Both the position numbers and the translations under genes were made by a program. DNA of 64,000 nucleotides, taken from assembly GCA_025642075.2 (NCBI GenBank), contig JAODUO010001061.1:92501-156500 (forward strand). The letters are read 5' to 3'. Under the pieces are notes generated by a model. It made no database searches, was not told where the DNA came from, and saw only the letters and a program-made list of their open reading frames with translations. This document shows positions 42,472 through 56,412 of the stretch, piece after piece. Origin of the DNA: Ridgeia piscesae. Taxonomy: Eukaryota > Annelida > Polychaeta > Sabellida > Siboglinidae. Each line of letters starts with the position of its first letter. Within the stretch, counting starts at the first letter, position 1.

Positions 42472-45400
42472 TCACATCTTCATACATGTAATTCGGCCTT
42501 GAACTGCAAGATAACGGTTTGTAACTTTTGCAAGATATGTTAGTACAGAAAGTCTTACAGAAACTGACAACAAATATGGAAGTACACTGGCAGGTTGATA
42601 AAATTCACGTAACTTCATAATTTGAAGACAAGTTTTGCAACTGTAAATACAACAAGAAGGAAGTAAAATTGCATGCAGTCCTCACTTTTAAGACCAGGAA
42701 GTATCAATTGAAAAGGATATATGCACATACACATATTTGGTGTCAGACAATGAATCAGAAATGATAAATTCAAGAAACATTTTCAAATTATACAGTGATA
42801 GTCGAATATGATGTCCACTGTATTCAGTTTGTGGTATGAATGTGCACACGTATTTATTTAAGCTTTTAAATTAATAGGTGCATTTTAAAAGCTGTCAGTC
42901 CAGACTTACTTAAGTGTTTTCGTCTTATTAATTATACATATTGTAATCAGGTTTCAATAATAAATATCGTATCTGTAATTGTAATCTTTTTATATTAAAT
43001 TTATAGACATGCAGTTCAGCAATACACAACATAAAAATCATTCCCATTCGAATGCGACCACCAAAGAGTTGCATTCACGTGCGATTATATAAATAGGCAT
43101 TCGCTTTCGAACAAAGTTACGCATTCGCATTTGAATGCGATGATATGCATTCACTAACAGACCTGGTGTATTATGTATATATACACACTTGTATCTACTG
43201 TACATGGTGCTAATAAATTACGCTGTAGTAAGAAATAAAAGTAGCCTCAATACATCATGTTTGTTATTGAGTACATAGATCTATGAATTCACCATATGAT
43301 CTGATTTCCAGATTATGTTGTTCAAGTTTACAAAAAGATGAATGTGGATAAAAGCATGTCATATCTTCAATAATTACTATATATATATATATATATATAA
43401 TGCATAAAACACATTGCAAAGCAGCAGTGCGGCCATTGCAAAGGCTCCCTGGGTACATTATAGTTTAAATCCTCTTGCTGCCGTTTAGACAAGCCCAGTG
43501 ACTCCTGTCTGCCGTACAGAATGTTTATCTAAAACAATAGTGGTCCAAGTTACTATGGCAGACATGTATGAATATTACAGCATCTTATGCAGCTGTAGTA
43601 AATATCTTGCAACCAGTTGTGACACGTGATTTTTGGCAACTATGATTCATCAAGTCCTAATTGTGGTTACTCTCAAATAACACTGCCCTCATCACACATC
43701 TGAGTGCGTGTCACCTGAAAGGAACCAGTTCAGTAGATCACATTGTGAAGCAGTTACACACATAACTTTCAACATTTATCATTCATGAGTGATTACACAA
43801 GAATGTCACAACTCCTCTTTGTGTGGCTCCAGAAGAAGAACAAAATGACATTATGTGTTTACCTCAGAGACATCAGTGGTTCACATGTGATCTCACAGGT
43901 GGCTGCCATGTACAGGTTATGTATTGGGAATAGCTATAATAATAATAATAAACTTTATTTAGTCACTAGAATCGAAAGTAAAGCTCTATTAAGAAGTGTT
44001 GACAGTGTTTATAAGAAATATAACAAAAGTACAAGTAAACCATATGAATACGTATACCTAAATCATTGTTGTACGGAACTGAACTACAGAACAAAACTAA
44101 ATCAAAGATGGCATTGTTGTAATATAAATTATGTATCAATGTAGTTAAAAAATAGAATTATACATGTATATGTATGTAGGTATATAAAATATAGCAATGG
44201 CATAATAAATAAATATATATAATTATATACATAGTACCCCCCGGGTAGTTAATTAATAATTAATGACTACAGCAATACATTATTAGTGTCAACTGTAATA
44301 AATAAAAATGTAAATAGTAAAGTATTAATGAATAATTAATTAATATTATATGCTAGTTGAGCTAATAAAAGATAAAAAAATTCGAAAGGTATAGAACAAC
44401 CAGACATTAAATAATGTTTATAATTATTATCTCGCCAAATATTTAGTTGTTAATGTCTATTTTAAACACACACACACACACACACACAAATATATATCAT
44501 AGTTATACACTGTACAATGAATAGCACAATATTGGATTATATTCCATTTTGTTCTGGACATATTCACTAAACTGATATCTGAAATGGTGCACAATAATGT
44601 GCATTCTAACAAAACGTATTGCTTCCAGTATGATTTGAAGAGTTCTCACAAAATTGGCAGGTTAACGGGTGGACTATAATGCTCATTATTTATTGAACTG
44701 TTCTTATTAGAAACACTACACACGCTGCAGTCTGTGGGGGAGTGACTCAGGTCAGTACCTCGGGGCATTGGCACATGTAATCTAACGCAAACAATTGACC
44801 GCATAGGTAAGAGTGACACAGTCATAAACAGATGTGTCCGTCTACTACTGATGTGTGGGTCTACTACTGATGTGCAGTAATCGTATTACGACAGTTCTCT
44901 AGTGCAGTCAGGTGTCTAGGTTAGAAGGCGGCTGTAATAGTTGCAAGCATTTGCTTGAAACTGTACGGCAGGAACACACAGAACATCTACAGAACACACA
45001 TTTTGAAACGTGTTGAAGTTGTACTTTTACTCTGACAGGTTTCTTAAAACAACACAATGTTGGAAACATGCAAACATATGGCACAATAAAAAAAAATCTT
45101 ATTAAATACTGCTGCAAAATGTGCACAAGAAGACACCAGTCAATTAATTATTTATCACAATACTGGGCCGGCATATATAAAACAACAACACTATGCTAGT
45201 TAATTGATTCAGTTTCTTAGATAATTGCCACTTGATTTCGCCACCCTAAACACTTTCATATGAACCGAACTCCCGTGTCAATCAAACTGTGTCCAATTGA
45301 ATAATGCCGAAATTCAGGGGCTCCTGGGATGATATTTAGTATTATTTACTAGACTTTCAAGACATTATTGGCATTCAGGATTGAATCATTACTAAATGGT

Positions 45401-45895
45401 GTGCTATTAGGAGTGTTGACAAAATGCAGACAATGTGTGACACTGTAAGGCTGGCTGTATGACAACACTATATGTGGGCAAAGATGTATTACCAATAAGT
45501 CCTGTCACTTGCGAGCTCTTCTATTGAATACTATTGTCCCACTTCAGAGCTGTGGTTGGTTGGATTGCAAGTGCACCTAATGTTGTATGTTCACCATGTT
45601 AGTTTTATGGTTTTCACATTATGATTACAAGACTTGTATGCACTGGGATGCAGACTGAAATTTAGGCATAATTGTCATTAAAAATATATATGATATAGAT
45701 AATATATTAGGCATGTTAACAGCTTTATTTAAAAGTGAGTTAAACCAGTGTTATAGGCGCTGTTATAACTAACAAAAAGCTTGAAGGGAGGACTTCAGAT
45801 GTCAAATTTAATGTATCTACCATTTCTGTAACAGGAACGTGATATTAGTTAAATAATAAACTGATATAATTTACAACACTTGATATTGCATCAAA
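42472..45895. other. Intergenic, unassigned
   Basis: AT-rich, with short (AT)n at 43,378-43,400 and (CA)n at 44,467-44,488. No gene or clear element. Confidence 0.5.
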
Positions 45896-45897
45896 AC

Positions 45898-46090
45898 GTG
45901 TGCGTCGTGCGTGCGTGCGTGCGTGTGTAACTCCGTGTGTGTGTGTGTAACTCACACAGTGTGTGTGTGTGTGTGTGTGTGTGTGTAACTCACACAGTGT
46001 GTGTCACTGTGTGTGTCACTGTGTGTGTCACTGTGTGTGTCACTGTGTGTGTCACTGTGTGTGTCACTGTGTGTGTCACTGTGTGTTTGT
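45898..46090. repeat. Compound GT / 10-bp repeat
   Basis: cgtgcgtgcgtg and (GT)n runs separated by taactcacacagt, then about eight copies of a decamer gtgtgtcact. Confidence 0.95.
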
Positions 46091-48150
46091 GTAGACAAAG
46101 TGTTGACTCATAATTAACTAATCAGCCAAATAAACTTATGAATTATTACAACATGGTGACAGTTTCCCAATAAATATATGTGAAATAAAAACTGGGGTTC
46201 TGAGTGTGTCGTTATGGATGTGTGTGTGTAGTTAAGTGGTGGTTTGGTCATTGCAATAGAAATAAGTCATACAGTGGCACCACCTGTTTAGTGGAACACA
46301 CACTAACGTCCACTGGTGCTGTTGTGGTTATCATAAGCAGACAGTGTGGTAGGTAATGTCAGGACAACCTTGTCATGTCAGACAAATCCAGCTGTCCTTT
46401 TGGAAGCCGTTATGAATCAGATAAAATTGAAAGCCCCAAACACCATACATCAGAGGGGTTGGGAGGGTTCATTTATGGGGTGGGGGTGGTTCAGATGAGT
46501 ATACTCTAGTCGACTCACACTACTCTATTGACATTACGAGACTGGATGCTTTCCAGAGAAGTTGAGATGGTAGTTGATTGAACATGACATTGTATTCCAG
46601 GACAGATACTAAATTATAAAGCACTTTGAACAATTCTGAGGATTGCATACTGGGCTACTCAGTTAATTTGTCGTTTCACAGACCAGGACCCTCTTGTGTG
46701 AGGCACACATTGCACAGGCAATCTCATTACTATTGTAATCAAACACTAAATTACCTTTGTGTTTTGTTCAGACAGCAGAATCATAACAACCATTTCTGAT
46801 TCTGCTCTCTTGGTCGAGATTGTATAATCAGGCCTGACCTTACTTTGGGATTAACCATAATCTGGATAATCTCCAGCAGAGATATCATTGCATTCTGGCA
46901 GTGCGTGGAGAGTGTAACTAGACAGTGAGCCTGGTTTCTGTGTTGATACAGTGTGAGAGGTGGTGGCTGTTGTAGGCTCCAGTCTCCAGAGAGTCCAGCC
47001 TGACACATCAACTAAAATGTACATTTCTCTTTCAACTACAGGTGTCTGTTGGTTATGTCACCTGTCGGATGCACCTGTCCCGAATTATACCTGAGCTTTA
47101 ATTATATAATATGTTCTGTACACCCAGCCCCAATCACAAAAAGTCCCGTTGCAGTCAAAGAAATATTAAGATTTTGGCATTATTAAGTTTTCTTACCTAT
47201 AACATAAGGTATTGTGTTGTATTGTACAGTCATATATAGAAGCGAATATTTGGGGAAAATATCTGGATATTTAAACACAGCAAAAAAATTGTTTAAGTTA
47301 AATATGGAAGACCCTTGAATATTGGCCAACTTGAGATACAAAATGAGGACATTTGGATTGGACGATGTAGCTTGAGCAGTGAGGATGAGGCGGTGCTATG
47401 ATTTGTAGGCCTGCGAAACATCCTTGTGTTCTCTGATGACATGTTCAAATATTCCTGCACTGAATATGGTGTTACACACTCGTCATAAACAATGTGTGGC
47501 TCTACTCGAGGGGGTCACTGTCTCGCCTTGTATTCTTTACCAGCGTTTGTAGATTAAAAATGTAAGTTTTCATGTGTTTCTGTAATAAAATTCTGTGTGG
47601 AAATGCATGATTATGTCAACTGTATCAAATATTAATGCCCCCATGAATCATAATTAGATTATGCTGTATAAATAAAAAACAAATGTTTTGTAAGGATCCA
47701 CGTGTAAAAAGGTTTGTATGCATTGTGCGCCAGCAGATCAATATTGACAGCGTAATTTTTAATGAATCTATAGTTAATAAATGGCATATTGGTTCTGGTT
47801 GAATCATAAAAGTAGGTGAAACTCATGCCTAGGTGTGAGGCCAGGTCTGGGAATACACGTTAGGGAGGTCTAGCACATTTTGTTCCCAGCTAGCATACAC
47901 TGGACAAACTTAAACTCACATCCTACAACTTAAACGTATACCTTTCTGTGTCGCCTCGTATTCCACACCAACTGAACAACTGCACAGTCCTAGTCATTCC
48001 TAGATGGATGTTGCTGTAACTGAAAAACACTGTGGAGATTTCAACATGTGTTAGTACTTGTAGTGTTTCACCCTAACTGACTTACCGCGAGTTACCGGTA
48101 CCCAAATACAGGGAATCAAACATTATCATATACACATCATGCATGTACCC
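46090..48150. other. Intergenic, one SINE fragment, otherwise unassigned
   Basis: Apart from the SINE piece at 46.54-46.66 kb I recognise no gene or repeat. Confidence 0.5.
46538..46660. mobile_element. SINE fragment
   Basis: Shares agaagttgagatggt, tgattgaaca, ctttgaacaattctgagg and attgcatactg with the fuller copy at 49.2-49.56 kb. Confidence 0.65.
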
Positions 48151-48157
48151 ACACACA

Positions 48158-48290
48158 CACATATATATATATATATTATATATATATATATATATATATG
48201 TATTATATATATATATATAAGTCAGTGCGTGCGTGCGTGCATGCATATGACAAATACACATGCGTAACAAAGATATATATATATATATGT
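48158..48290. repeat. (AT)n and cgtg/catg simple repeats
   Basis: Several AT runs and a short (TGCG)n tract at 48,228-48,240. Confidence 0.9.
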
Positions 48291-48351
48291 CTTTATAATC
48301 AATGATAATATGTGTGTGTTTGTGGGACACACATGCTCACTCACACATGAA

Positions 48352-48679
<328 letters not shown>

Positions 48680-49234
48680 CTATACACTTCAGACAAAGCA
48701 CACACAATCATACATTCATGCATGCATGCATGCATACTACCTACACAAGCATGCATGCTACTTTCACCTGTGACCGTACTTTTACAGAGTAGCCTCTGTT
48801 GATTTATAACTTTTTTCCGCGTTGATTTACATCTTTCCCTGACAGATGTCTCATGTGAGAGGAGTCAGTTACAGGATCGTATGACAGACTGACAGTGTCA
48901 GCACAGTTCACACGGACTATATCTGATTATTTCTTGCACAGAACATACTAGTGTTGTTTTCCGTGGCCAGCCATAGGAAATAAAATTTGAACTGTACATT
49001 GACCTGTAATGTAGTTGTTGATTCTACTGTTCCTATGGCTTGCTGATCAAGGCTTCGAAGTAGTTACTGTCATGTCTGTTTCCTTGTTTCTTGTTCAAGG
49101 TTAAGTGTGGTCCCCTTTGAAGATCTACACGAATCAGATTGAGAGGGCAGATCAGATCAGCTTGATTCATATGAGAATAACACAGATGACAATTTAAAAC
49201 TTTGTATATAACTTTTATATAAATTCCAGTGTGT

Positions 49235-49562
49235 TATGGGGTAGTGGCTCAGGGGTAGAGCTTTGAACTCTCAACTAAGAGGACCAAATCATGTGCTGCA
49301 GTGTTAAAACCTTGGGCAAGTTTTTTCACTCTACATTGCTCCAGTTTACTCAGCTGTATAAATGAGTACCTGGCTATAGACAAGTGGTGGATATATGTAC
49401 GAGCATCCTTTGCGCATTAATTGTAGCATATGGCTGGATGCTTCCCTGAGAAGTTGAGATGGTGTCTGATTGAACAGATCTGCCAGGGAAGTAAAGTGTA
49501 AAGTGCTTTGAGCAATCCTGAGGATTGGATACTGCGCTATATAAGAACTTACCTTTATTTTA
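49235..49562 (+). mobile_element. tRNA-derived SINE with a CORE-like body
   Basis: A-box region gtggctcaggggtagag, degenerate B box, then ccttgggcaag, cagtttactcagctgta and taaatgagtacctgg, which resemble the central domain of CORE/MIR-type SINEs. Tail ctttgagcaatcctgagg, tgcgctatataag. Confidence 0.75.
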
Positions 49563-50275
49563 TTTGATAACATATGACATAACTAGGACCATTAGCAATT
49601 ACCTGACATCTGGTTTCACATCTTAGCAAAGGCCTGTGGTGGGCTACACCCAACAGTTGCAGGAAGGCGTGTCTGCCTGCATTTACAACTGTGCAATAAA
49701 ACAAGGGAACTAGTCCACTGTTTGTTATATTAAGCTGTGCATTTTTGGCTACCAGGACGAGGTAGTCACCTAAAGAACATGTACATCACACCCATCAAAA
49801 TACTGGTGCACTGTTTGGGTTCCATGTTAAACACAGCACAACATTTGGGTGTGTGTGGTCAAGATGACGGATCACCTACAACTCTGCACCACCAAGTACG
49901 AATGGTGGCGTACAATGTAATTTGAATGTATAGTGCTGATTCACCTGACTCGAGATAGTGACAGTCCTTGACCATGGCAGACTCAGACAAGGCATGCTAG
50001 GCAAAGTTTTAAGAGTAACATTAATTTTGTATTAATTATTGGATGTTGTAGTTTTGCATATTTACATAAAATTATTTCATAAGTGATGATAGTTGAGAAC
50101 TTGAGGTTCCCATGGTATCTGCTGATAGTGTACAGTTATGAACATTATGTAAGAGTGCAACATTTCCGTTCTAAAAAATTAATTGTTATCAGAGACGTGA
50201 CTGTTTTCAGTAAGGTGATTTTATTTTGTAATAAACAGTTAGTAAATTTATCGAATGTCTGGTTTCTTGGTTCAT
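49563..50275. other. Intergenic, nothing recognised
   Basis: About 700 bp, AT-rich; no gene or repeat seen. Confidence 0.5.
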
Positions 50276-50277
50276 GT

Positions 50278-50625
50278 TATTTAGTAAATTATTTACCTCT
50301 TAAGAAACTTTTTGGTTTTCTCCATATAGTTTGGCTTCTCTCACAGCCTTCTTCAGTGGACTGAATTTCATGGTCGTGTCACATGACTTACATCATGTGA
50401 CACAAGCTGGAGCACGACTGGTGGGAGTTCTTGTCCAATGTCTCTGTTTACTAGTGTTTATTGACGGCTTCCCCCTGTGTATGTTGATGGCCTCTTTAAT
50501 TTTACTCCTGAGCAAGTTCTCTTCATGGTCTAGTATTTTTACATCCTTTGTTGAACACTGGTGGCCTGTGTTCAACTTGTGTTCACTTACTAGTGGTTGG
50601 TGACACGATAGGTTCGTCCAACACT
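50278..50625 (-). mobile_element. Penelope-like element remnant (copy 2), GIY-YIG region
   Basis: Minus frame 50,393-50,575 gives KDVKILDHEENLLRSKIKEA then INIHRGKPSIN, the pattern (V-K-I-L-x-x-E-x-x...K-E-A-I-x-I...P-x-L/I-N) at the C-terminal GIY-YIG end of Penelope-like elements. Downstream (plus coordinate side 50,330) is gtccactgaagaaggctgtg when reversed. Truncated, no RT domain. Confidence 0.65.
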
Positions 50626-50669
50626 ACATAGGGGAAACAGTGAGACCACTGGGCACACAACACATTGGG

Positions 50670-51180
50670 AAGGCTTGGGGTCGAAGGGGTGACTTGGGGT
50701 TGTAGAGATTACTTAGGGTTGACATGATGGCTTAAGTTTGAAGATGTGACTTGGCGTTGAAGGGTGACTTGAGATTGAAATTTGAACAAATGACTTGGGA
50801 TTGAAAGGATGACTTGATATTGAAGTTTGAGTATGTGACTCGGGATTGAAGGATGACTTGAGATTGAAGTTTGAAGATGTGACTTGGGATTGAAGGATGA
50901 CTTGAGATTGAAGTTTGAAGGAATTACTTAGAGTTGAAGGAATGACTTGAGATTGAAATGATGACTTGATATTGAAGGTTGAAGGAATGACTTGAGACTG
51001 AAGGAATGACTTGAGATTGAAAGGATGATTTGAGATTGAAGTTTGAAGGAATGACTTAGAGTTGAAGGAATTACTTGAGATAGAAAGGATGACTTAAAGT
51101 TTGAAGGAATGACTGGGGAGTGGGGATTGAAGGAATTACTTGGGATTGAAAGGATGACTTGAGATTGAAGGGACTACTTT
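50670..51180. repeat. Degenerate short tandem repeat (gacttgagattgaag-type)
   Basis: Irregular repeats of 16-40 bp built from gatgacttgagattgaag and tttgaaggaatgactt. More diverged than the other arrays, hence probably old. Confidence 0.85.
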
Positions 51181-53400
51181 CACATATGGTTTAGTTTGTC
51201 TAGTGGCAGGAAGAAGGTTCACATGCCAGCATGACAAAAAGTTCACATCGATTGGCCAAGCATGTGTTTTATGTTTGATTGATGGTGATTCAGAAGAAAA
51301 AACAAGAAGCTAACGTGAACATTCACTGCAGTATGGGTGTCAGTTATCATTGCAGTGTGGCTGTTGCTCATAGGGTTACCAGACGCGACCCTTCAAGTGT
51401 GTAGTTTCTGCCAGCCACACATGCTACATGAGGCACAAATGGAATCTGCAGTGCGAGTTCACCTGTCATTGTCATGCACATTTCTCAATCACAAACTTTC
51501 AAACTGACTTGATCAGCACAACATCTTTCTCTGAGAAACTAGTTTACATCTTCCAGGAACTAGATTTATTTTCAATATTGGACTTTCCTACATTTCATTC
51601 TATTTTCTCTTCCTTGTACACGAATCTTCATTAAAGAGTTGCACCTCACATCATGTTAAGATTGCTTCAAAGAACTGCACCTGAGATTGGAGATATGTAC
51701 AGTCTCGCTACAACTGCGGTCATGCCGTTTTCATTGTTAGGCAGTTGTTATGTGTGTAAGCAGTAGGTATTCAACCTGTCGGTGTGAAGATAAGATCACA
51801 GGTATTTGTTACAGCGTTCATTGTGAGGCATAGTCTAGGTCATGTAATCAACACAGCCCACCTTCCCCTCTACCTCTCTGCTCTCTCACGGCTAAGGTTG
51901 GTGCTTTGTTCCAGATTGTCAAGCTATGGTGACATAGTTGTATCTAAGACTAGGTTTATGCCATAACTGTAAATCGCTGTAATATGGCTGAATGTTTACC
52001 ACATATTTGGGGTGTTGTAGACGAGAGGGTGCAGTGTTGGGTAGTTTAAGGGGGTGACCGCTGGATAACATGCATAAAATAGTGTACATTATAGTTCAAA
52101 CATAGCATTAGCTGTGATATTTAAAAATGCTTTCTATTTTTGTTCATAATATATATAGAAATGTACTGTTGTGTACATGCCTGGGTGTATGCTCATGGAT
52201 GTAGATGCATGCACACAGTGACTATGTGACACATTACATAAATCGGACTTTGTATGTACAGTAGTAATGTTTAACTTTTTAGATTATGTGCTTGCAAATA
52301 TCTAGGGCTTGTTGTTTCGCTTTGTTCTGATCCTTATTGGTACGATGCAGTGAACAGTTGTGTCTGCATGAGTCACCTTTATTCTAGCAATATTTCTGAT
52401 TACACAACTAGTAATTTCTACTCACATCGACATTTCAGCCAACCATCGGCGGCCTTCAACAGGCTGTCGATGGTGGCTGAAACATCGATGTGAGTAGAAA
52501 TTACAAGTTGTGTAATCAGAAATATTGCTTGAATAATATACGTGCAACTTGATGAACATTTTCACGAATGAGTCATCTTGTGTGTCATGTGCCGTGTCAC
52601 AACTAGATACTGTTGGAGACTGTGTAGGCCTCAATAATGTGGACCAGAGATATGTTTCCATTGAAGGTTGCTTGTGTGTCAACTCATGACAGTGTTCCAG
52701 CAAGTGCTATCTGTCCTGTGCAAGTGTTCATCCTAAAAGTAGTGTTTTCATTTTTTCCACTGACATCTTTAGTTACATGTTTTTAGTGACACAAATGCAG
52801 TTGTGATGCAGAAAAAAATAGTGTCTTGCATATGTCATGTTTACATATTTGTGTGACAAATTCACAGACATTGTTGTGTGTTTTACGTACAAGTAGAGAG
52901 ATTCACTGGACAGTGGTAATGGTGACTACAATGGCACAACTAAGCCATGGAATTAATCAGTCTTATTATCATACACAATGTGTGAGTTGTCAACAGAATG
53001 ATGAAAGAAAGTGTTAGGAAGCTAAGGAAAATAGGCAGTGTAAAAAATGTACGTTTTCAGACGCTGATCTCATCAGAGTTGGTGCAGAAACCGAGCAAGG
53101 TCGTGTTCCAGCTTTTGTCTTGACTCAGATGCAAAGGTTATAGCTGGTCGACTGTAGCTGTCTGGGATGTCTTGCTGGAGTGAGCATCTAATGCAGATGT
53201 ATAACTCATGTGTTGGTTGATTGTGTGAGATGGCTAGACAGGCAACTGCACAAATCTTTAAAATAATGCTATCACACAGAACCAGTGTAGTGATTTCAGA
53301 ACTGATACTGAGTGAGAAAAAAACCGAGGAGAATGGGTGGCTAAGGTTTGTCAAACGGTTTTGGATTATAAGTAGAAGTTTTGTTACATCCTTGCATGCT
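51181..53400. other. Intergenic, one foldback, otherwise unassigned
   Basis: No gene recognised; the foldback at 52.38-52.54 kb is listed separately. Confidence 0.5.
52381..52535. repeat. Long foldback hairpin
   Basis: Arms of about 70-75 nt (52,381-52,452 and 52,463-52,535) with few mismatches: caatatttctgattacacaa, gtaatttctactcacatcga and tttcagcca appear inverted on the other side of a short loop. Confidence 0.88.
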
Positions 53401-53439
53401 ACTTAAACTTACTGAAAGCGGTTTAGATGTTGCATGATA

Positions 53440-56412
53440 ACATGGACTACATGTTGAAAGAGGTTCATGGTTGGCATGGACTACTTGTTGAAAGAGGTTC
53501 ATGGTTGGCGTGGACTACATGTTGAAAGAGGTTCATGGTTGGCATGGACTACATGTTGAAAGAGGTTCATGGTTGGTGTGGACTACATGTTGAAAGAGGT
53601 TCATGGTTAGCATGGACTACATGTTGAAAGAGGTTCATGGTTGGCGTGGACTACATGTTGAAAGAGGTTCATGGTTGGCATGGACTACATGTTGAAAGAG
53701 GTTCATGGTTGGCGTGGACTACATGTTGAAAGAGGTTCATGGTTGGCATGGACTACTTGTTGAAAGAGGTTCATGGTTGGCATGGACTACACGTTGAAAG
53801 AGGTTCATGGTTGGCGTGGACTACATGTTGAAAGAGGTTCATGGTTGGCATGGACTACATGTTGAAAGAGGTTCATGGTTGGCGTGGACTACATGTTGAA
53901 AGAGGTTCATGGTTGGCATGGACTACTTGTTGAAAGAGGTTCATGGTTGGCATGGACTACATGTTGAAAGAGGTTCATGGTTGGCATGGACTACACGTTG
54001 AAAGAGGTTCATGGTTGGCGTGGACTACATGTTGAAAGAGGTTCATGGTTGGCATGGACTACATGTTGAAAGAGGTTCATGGTTGGCGTGGACTACATGT
54101 TGAAAGAGGTTCATGGTTGGCATGGACTACTTGTTGAAAGAGGTTCATGGTTGGCATGGACTACATGTTGAAAGAGGTTCATGGTTGGCATGGACTACTT
54201 GTTGAAAGAGGTTCATGGTTGGTGTGGACTACATGTTGAAAGAGGTTCATGGTTGGCATGGACTACATGTTGAAAGAGGTTCATGGTTGGTGTGGACTAC
54301 ATGTTGAAAGAGGTTCATGGTTAGCATGGACTACATGTTGAAAGAGGTTCATGGTTGGCGTGGACTACATGTTGAAAGAGGTTCATGGTTGGCATGGACT
54401 ACATGTTGAAAGAGGTTCATGGTTGGCATGGACTACATGTTGAAAGAGGTTCATGGTTGGCATGGACTACTTGTTGAAAGAGGTTCATGGTTGGCATGGA
54501 CTACATGTTGAAAGAGGTTCATGGTTGGCGTGGATTACATGTTGAAAGAGGTTCATGGTTGGCATGGACTACATGTTGAAAGAGGTTCATGGTTGGCGTG
54601 GACTACATGTTGAAAGAGGTTCATGGTTGGCATGGACTACTTGTTGAAAGAGGTTCATGGTTGGCATGGACTACATGTTGAAAGAGGTTCATGGTTGGCA
54701 TGGACTACATGTTGAAAGAGGTTCATGGTTGGCGTGGACTACATGTTGAAAGAGGTTCATGGTTGGCGTGGACTACATGTTGAAAGAGGTTCATGGTTGG
54801 CGTGGACTACATGTTGAAAGAGGTTCATGTTTGGCGTGGACTATATGTTGAAAGAGGTTCATGGTTGGCATGGACTACATGTTGAAAGAGGTTCATGGTT
54901 GGCATGGACTACATGTTGAAAGAGGTTCATGGTTGGCATGGACTACATGTTGAAAGAGGTTCATGGTTGGCATGGACACATGTTGAAAGAGGTTCATGGT
55001 TGGCATGGACTACATGTTGAAAGAGGTTCATGGTTGGCGTAGACTACATGTTGAAAGAGGTTCATGGTTGGCGTGGACTATATGTTGAAAGAGGTTCATG
55101 GTTGGCATGGACTACATTTGAAAGAGGTTCATGGTTGGCATGGACTACATGTTGAAAGAGGTTCATGGTTGGCATGGACTACATCTTGAAAGAGGTTCAT
55201 GGTTGGCATGGACTACATGTTGAAAGAGGTTCATGGTTGGCGTGGACTACATGTTGAAAGAGGTTCATGGTTGGCATGGACTACATGTTGAAAGAGGTTC
55301 ATGGTTGGCATGGACTACATGTTGAAAGAGGTTCATGGTTGGCATGGACTACATGTTGAAAGAGGTTCATGGTTGGTGTGGACTACATGTTGAAAGAGGT
55401 TCATGGTTGGTGTGGACTACATGTTGAAAGAGGTTCATGGTTGGCATGGACTACATGTTGAAAGAGGTTCATGGTTGGCATGGACTACATGTTGAAAGAG
55501 GTTGCATGGTTGGCATGGACTACATGTTGAAAGAGGTTCATGGTTGGCATGGACTACATGTTGAAAGAGGTTCATGGTTGGCGTGGACTACATGTTGAAA
55601 GAGGTTCATGGTTGGCATGGACTACATGTTGAAAGAGGTTCATGGTTGGTGTGGACTACATGTTGAAAGAGGTTCATGGTTGGCATGGACTACATGTTGA
55701 AAGAGGTTCATGGTTGGCATGGACTACATGTTGAAAGAGGTTCATGGTTGGTGTGGACTACATGTTGAAAGAGGTTCATGGTTGGCTGGACTACATGTTG
55801 AAAGAGGTTCATGGTTGGCATGGACTACATGTTGAAAGAGGTTGCTGTGTTTGGCCATTTGGTTAGTGCTGCACATGTTGAAAGAGGTTCATGGTTGGCT
55901 GGACTACATGTTGAAAGAGGTTCATGGTTGGTGTGGACTACATGTTGAAAGAGGTTCATGGTTGGTGTGGACTACATGTTGAAAGAGGTTCATGGTTGGC
56001 ATGGACTACATGTTGAAAGAGGTTCATGGTTGGCATGGACTACATGTTGAAAGATGTTCATGGTTGGCATGGACTATATGTTGAAAGAGGTTCTTGGTTG
56101 GCATGGACTACATGTTGAAAGAGGTTCATGGTTGGTGTGGACTACATGTTGAAAGAGGTTCATGGTTGGCATGGACTACATGTTGAAAGAGGTTCATGGT
56201 TGGCTGGACTACATGTTGAAAGATGTTCATGGTTGGCTGGACTAATGTTGAAAGAGGTTCATGGTTGGCGTGGACTACATGTTGAAAGAGGTTCATGGTT
56301 GGCGTGGACTACATGTTGAAAGAGGTTCATGGTTGGCGTGGACTACATGTTGAAAGAGGTTCATGGTTGGCGTGGACTACTTGTTGAAAGAGGTTCATGG
56401 TTGGCATGGACT
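53440..56412. repeat. 34-bp minisatellite, about 87 copies
   Basis: Unit: catggactacatgttg then aaagaggttcatggttgg. Variants gcatgg/gcgtgg/gtgtgg and acatg/acttg/acacg recur in order over five to six units (for example 53,700-54,140), a sign of higher-order repeat growth. Short indels and one foreign insertion near 55,845-55,870. Confidence 0.96.

Noticed and set aside
43785..44144. 119-codon plus-strand frame as a gene
   Set aside because: No domain or homology recognised, no exon-like boundaries, AT-rich intergenic context.
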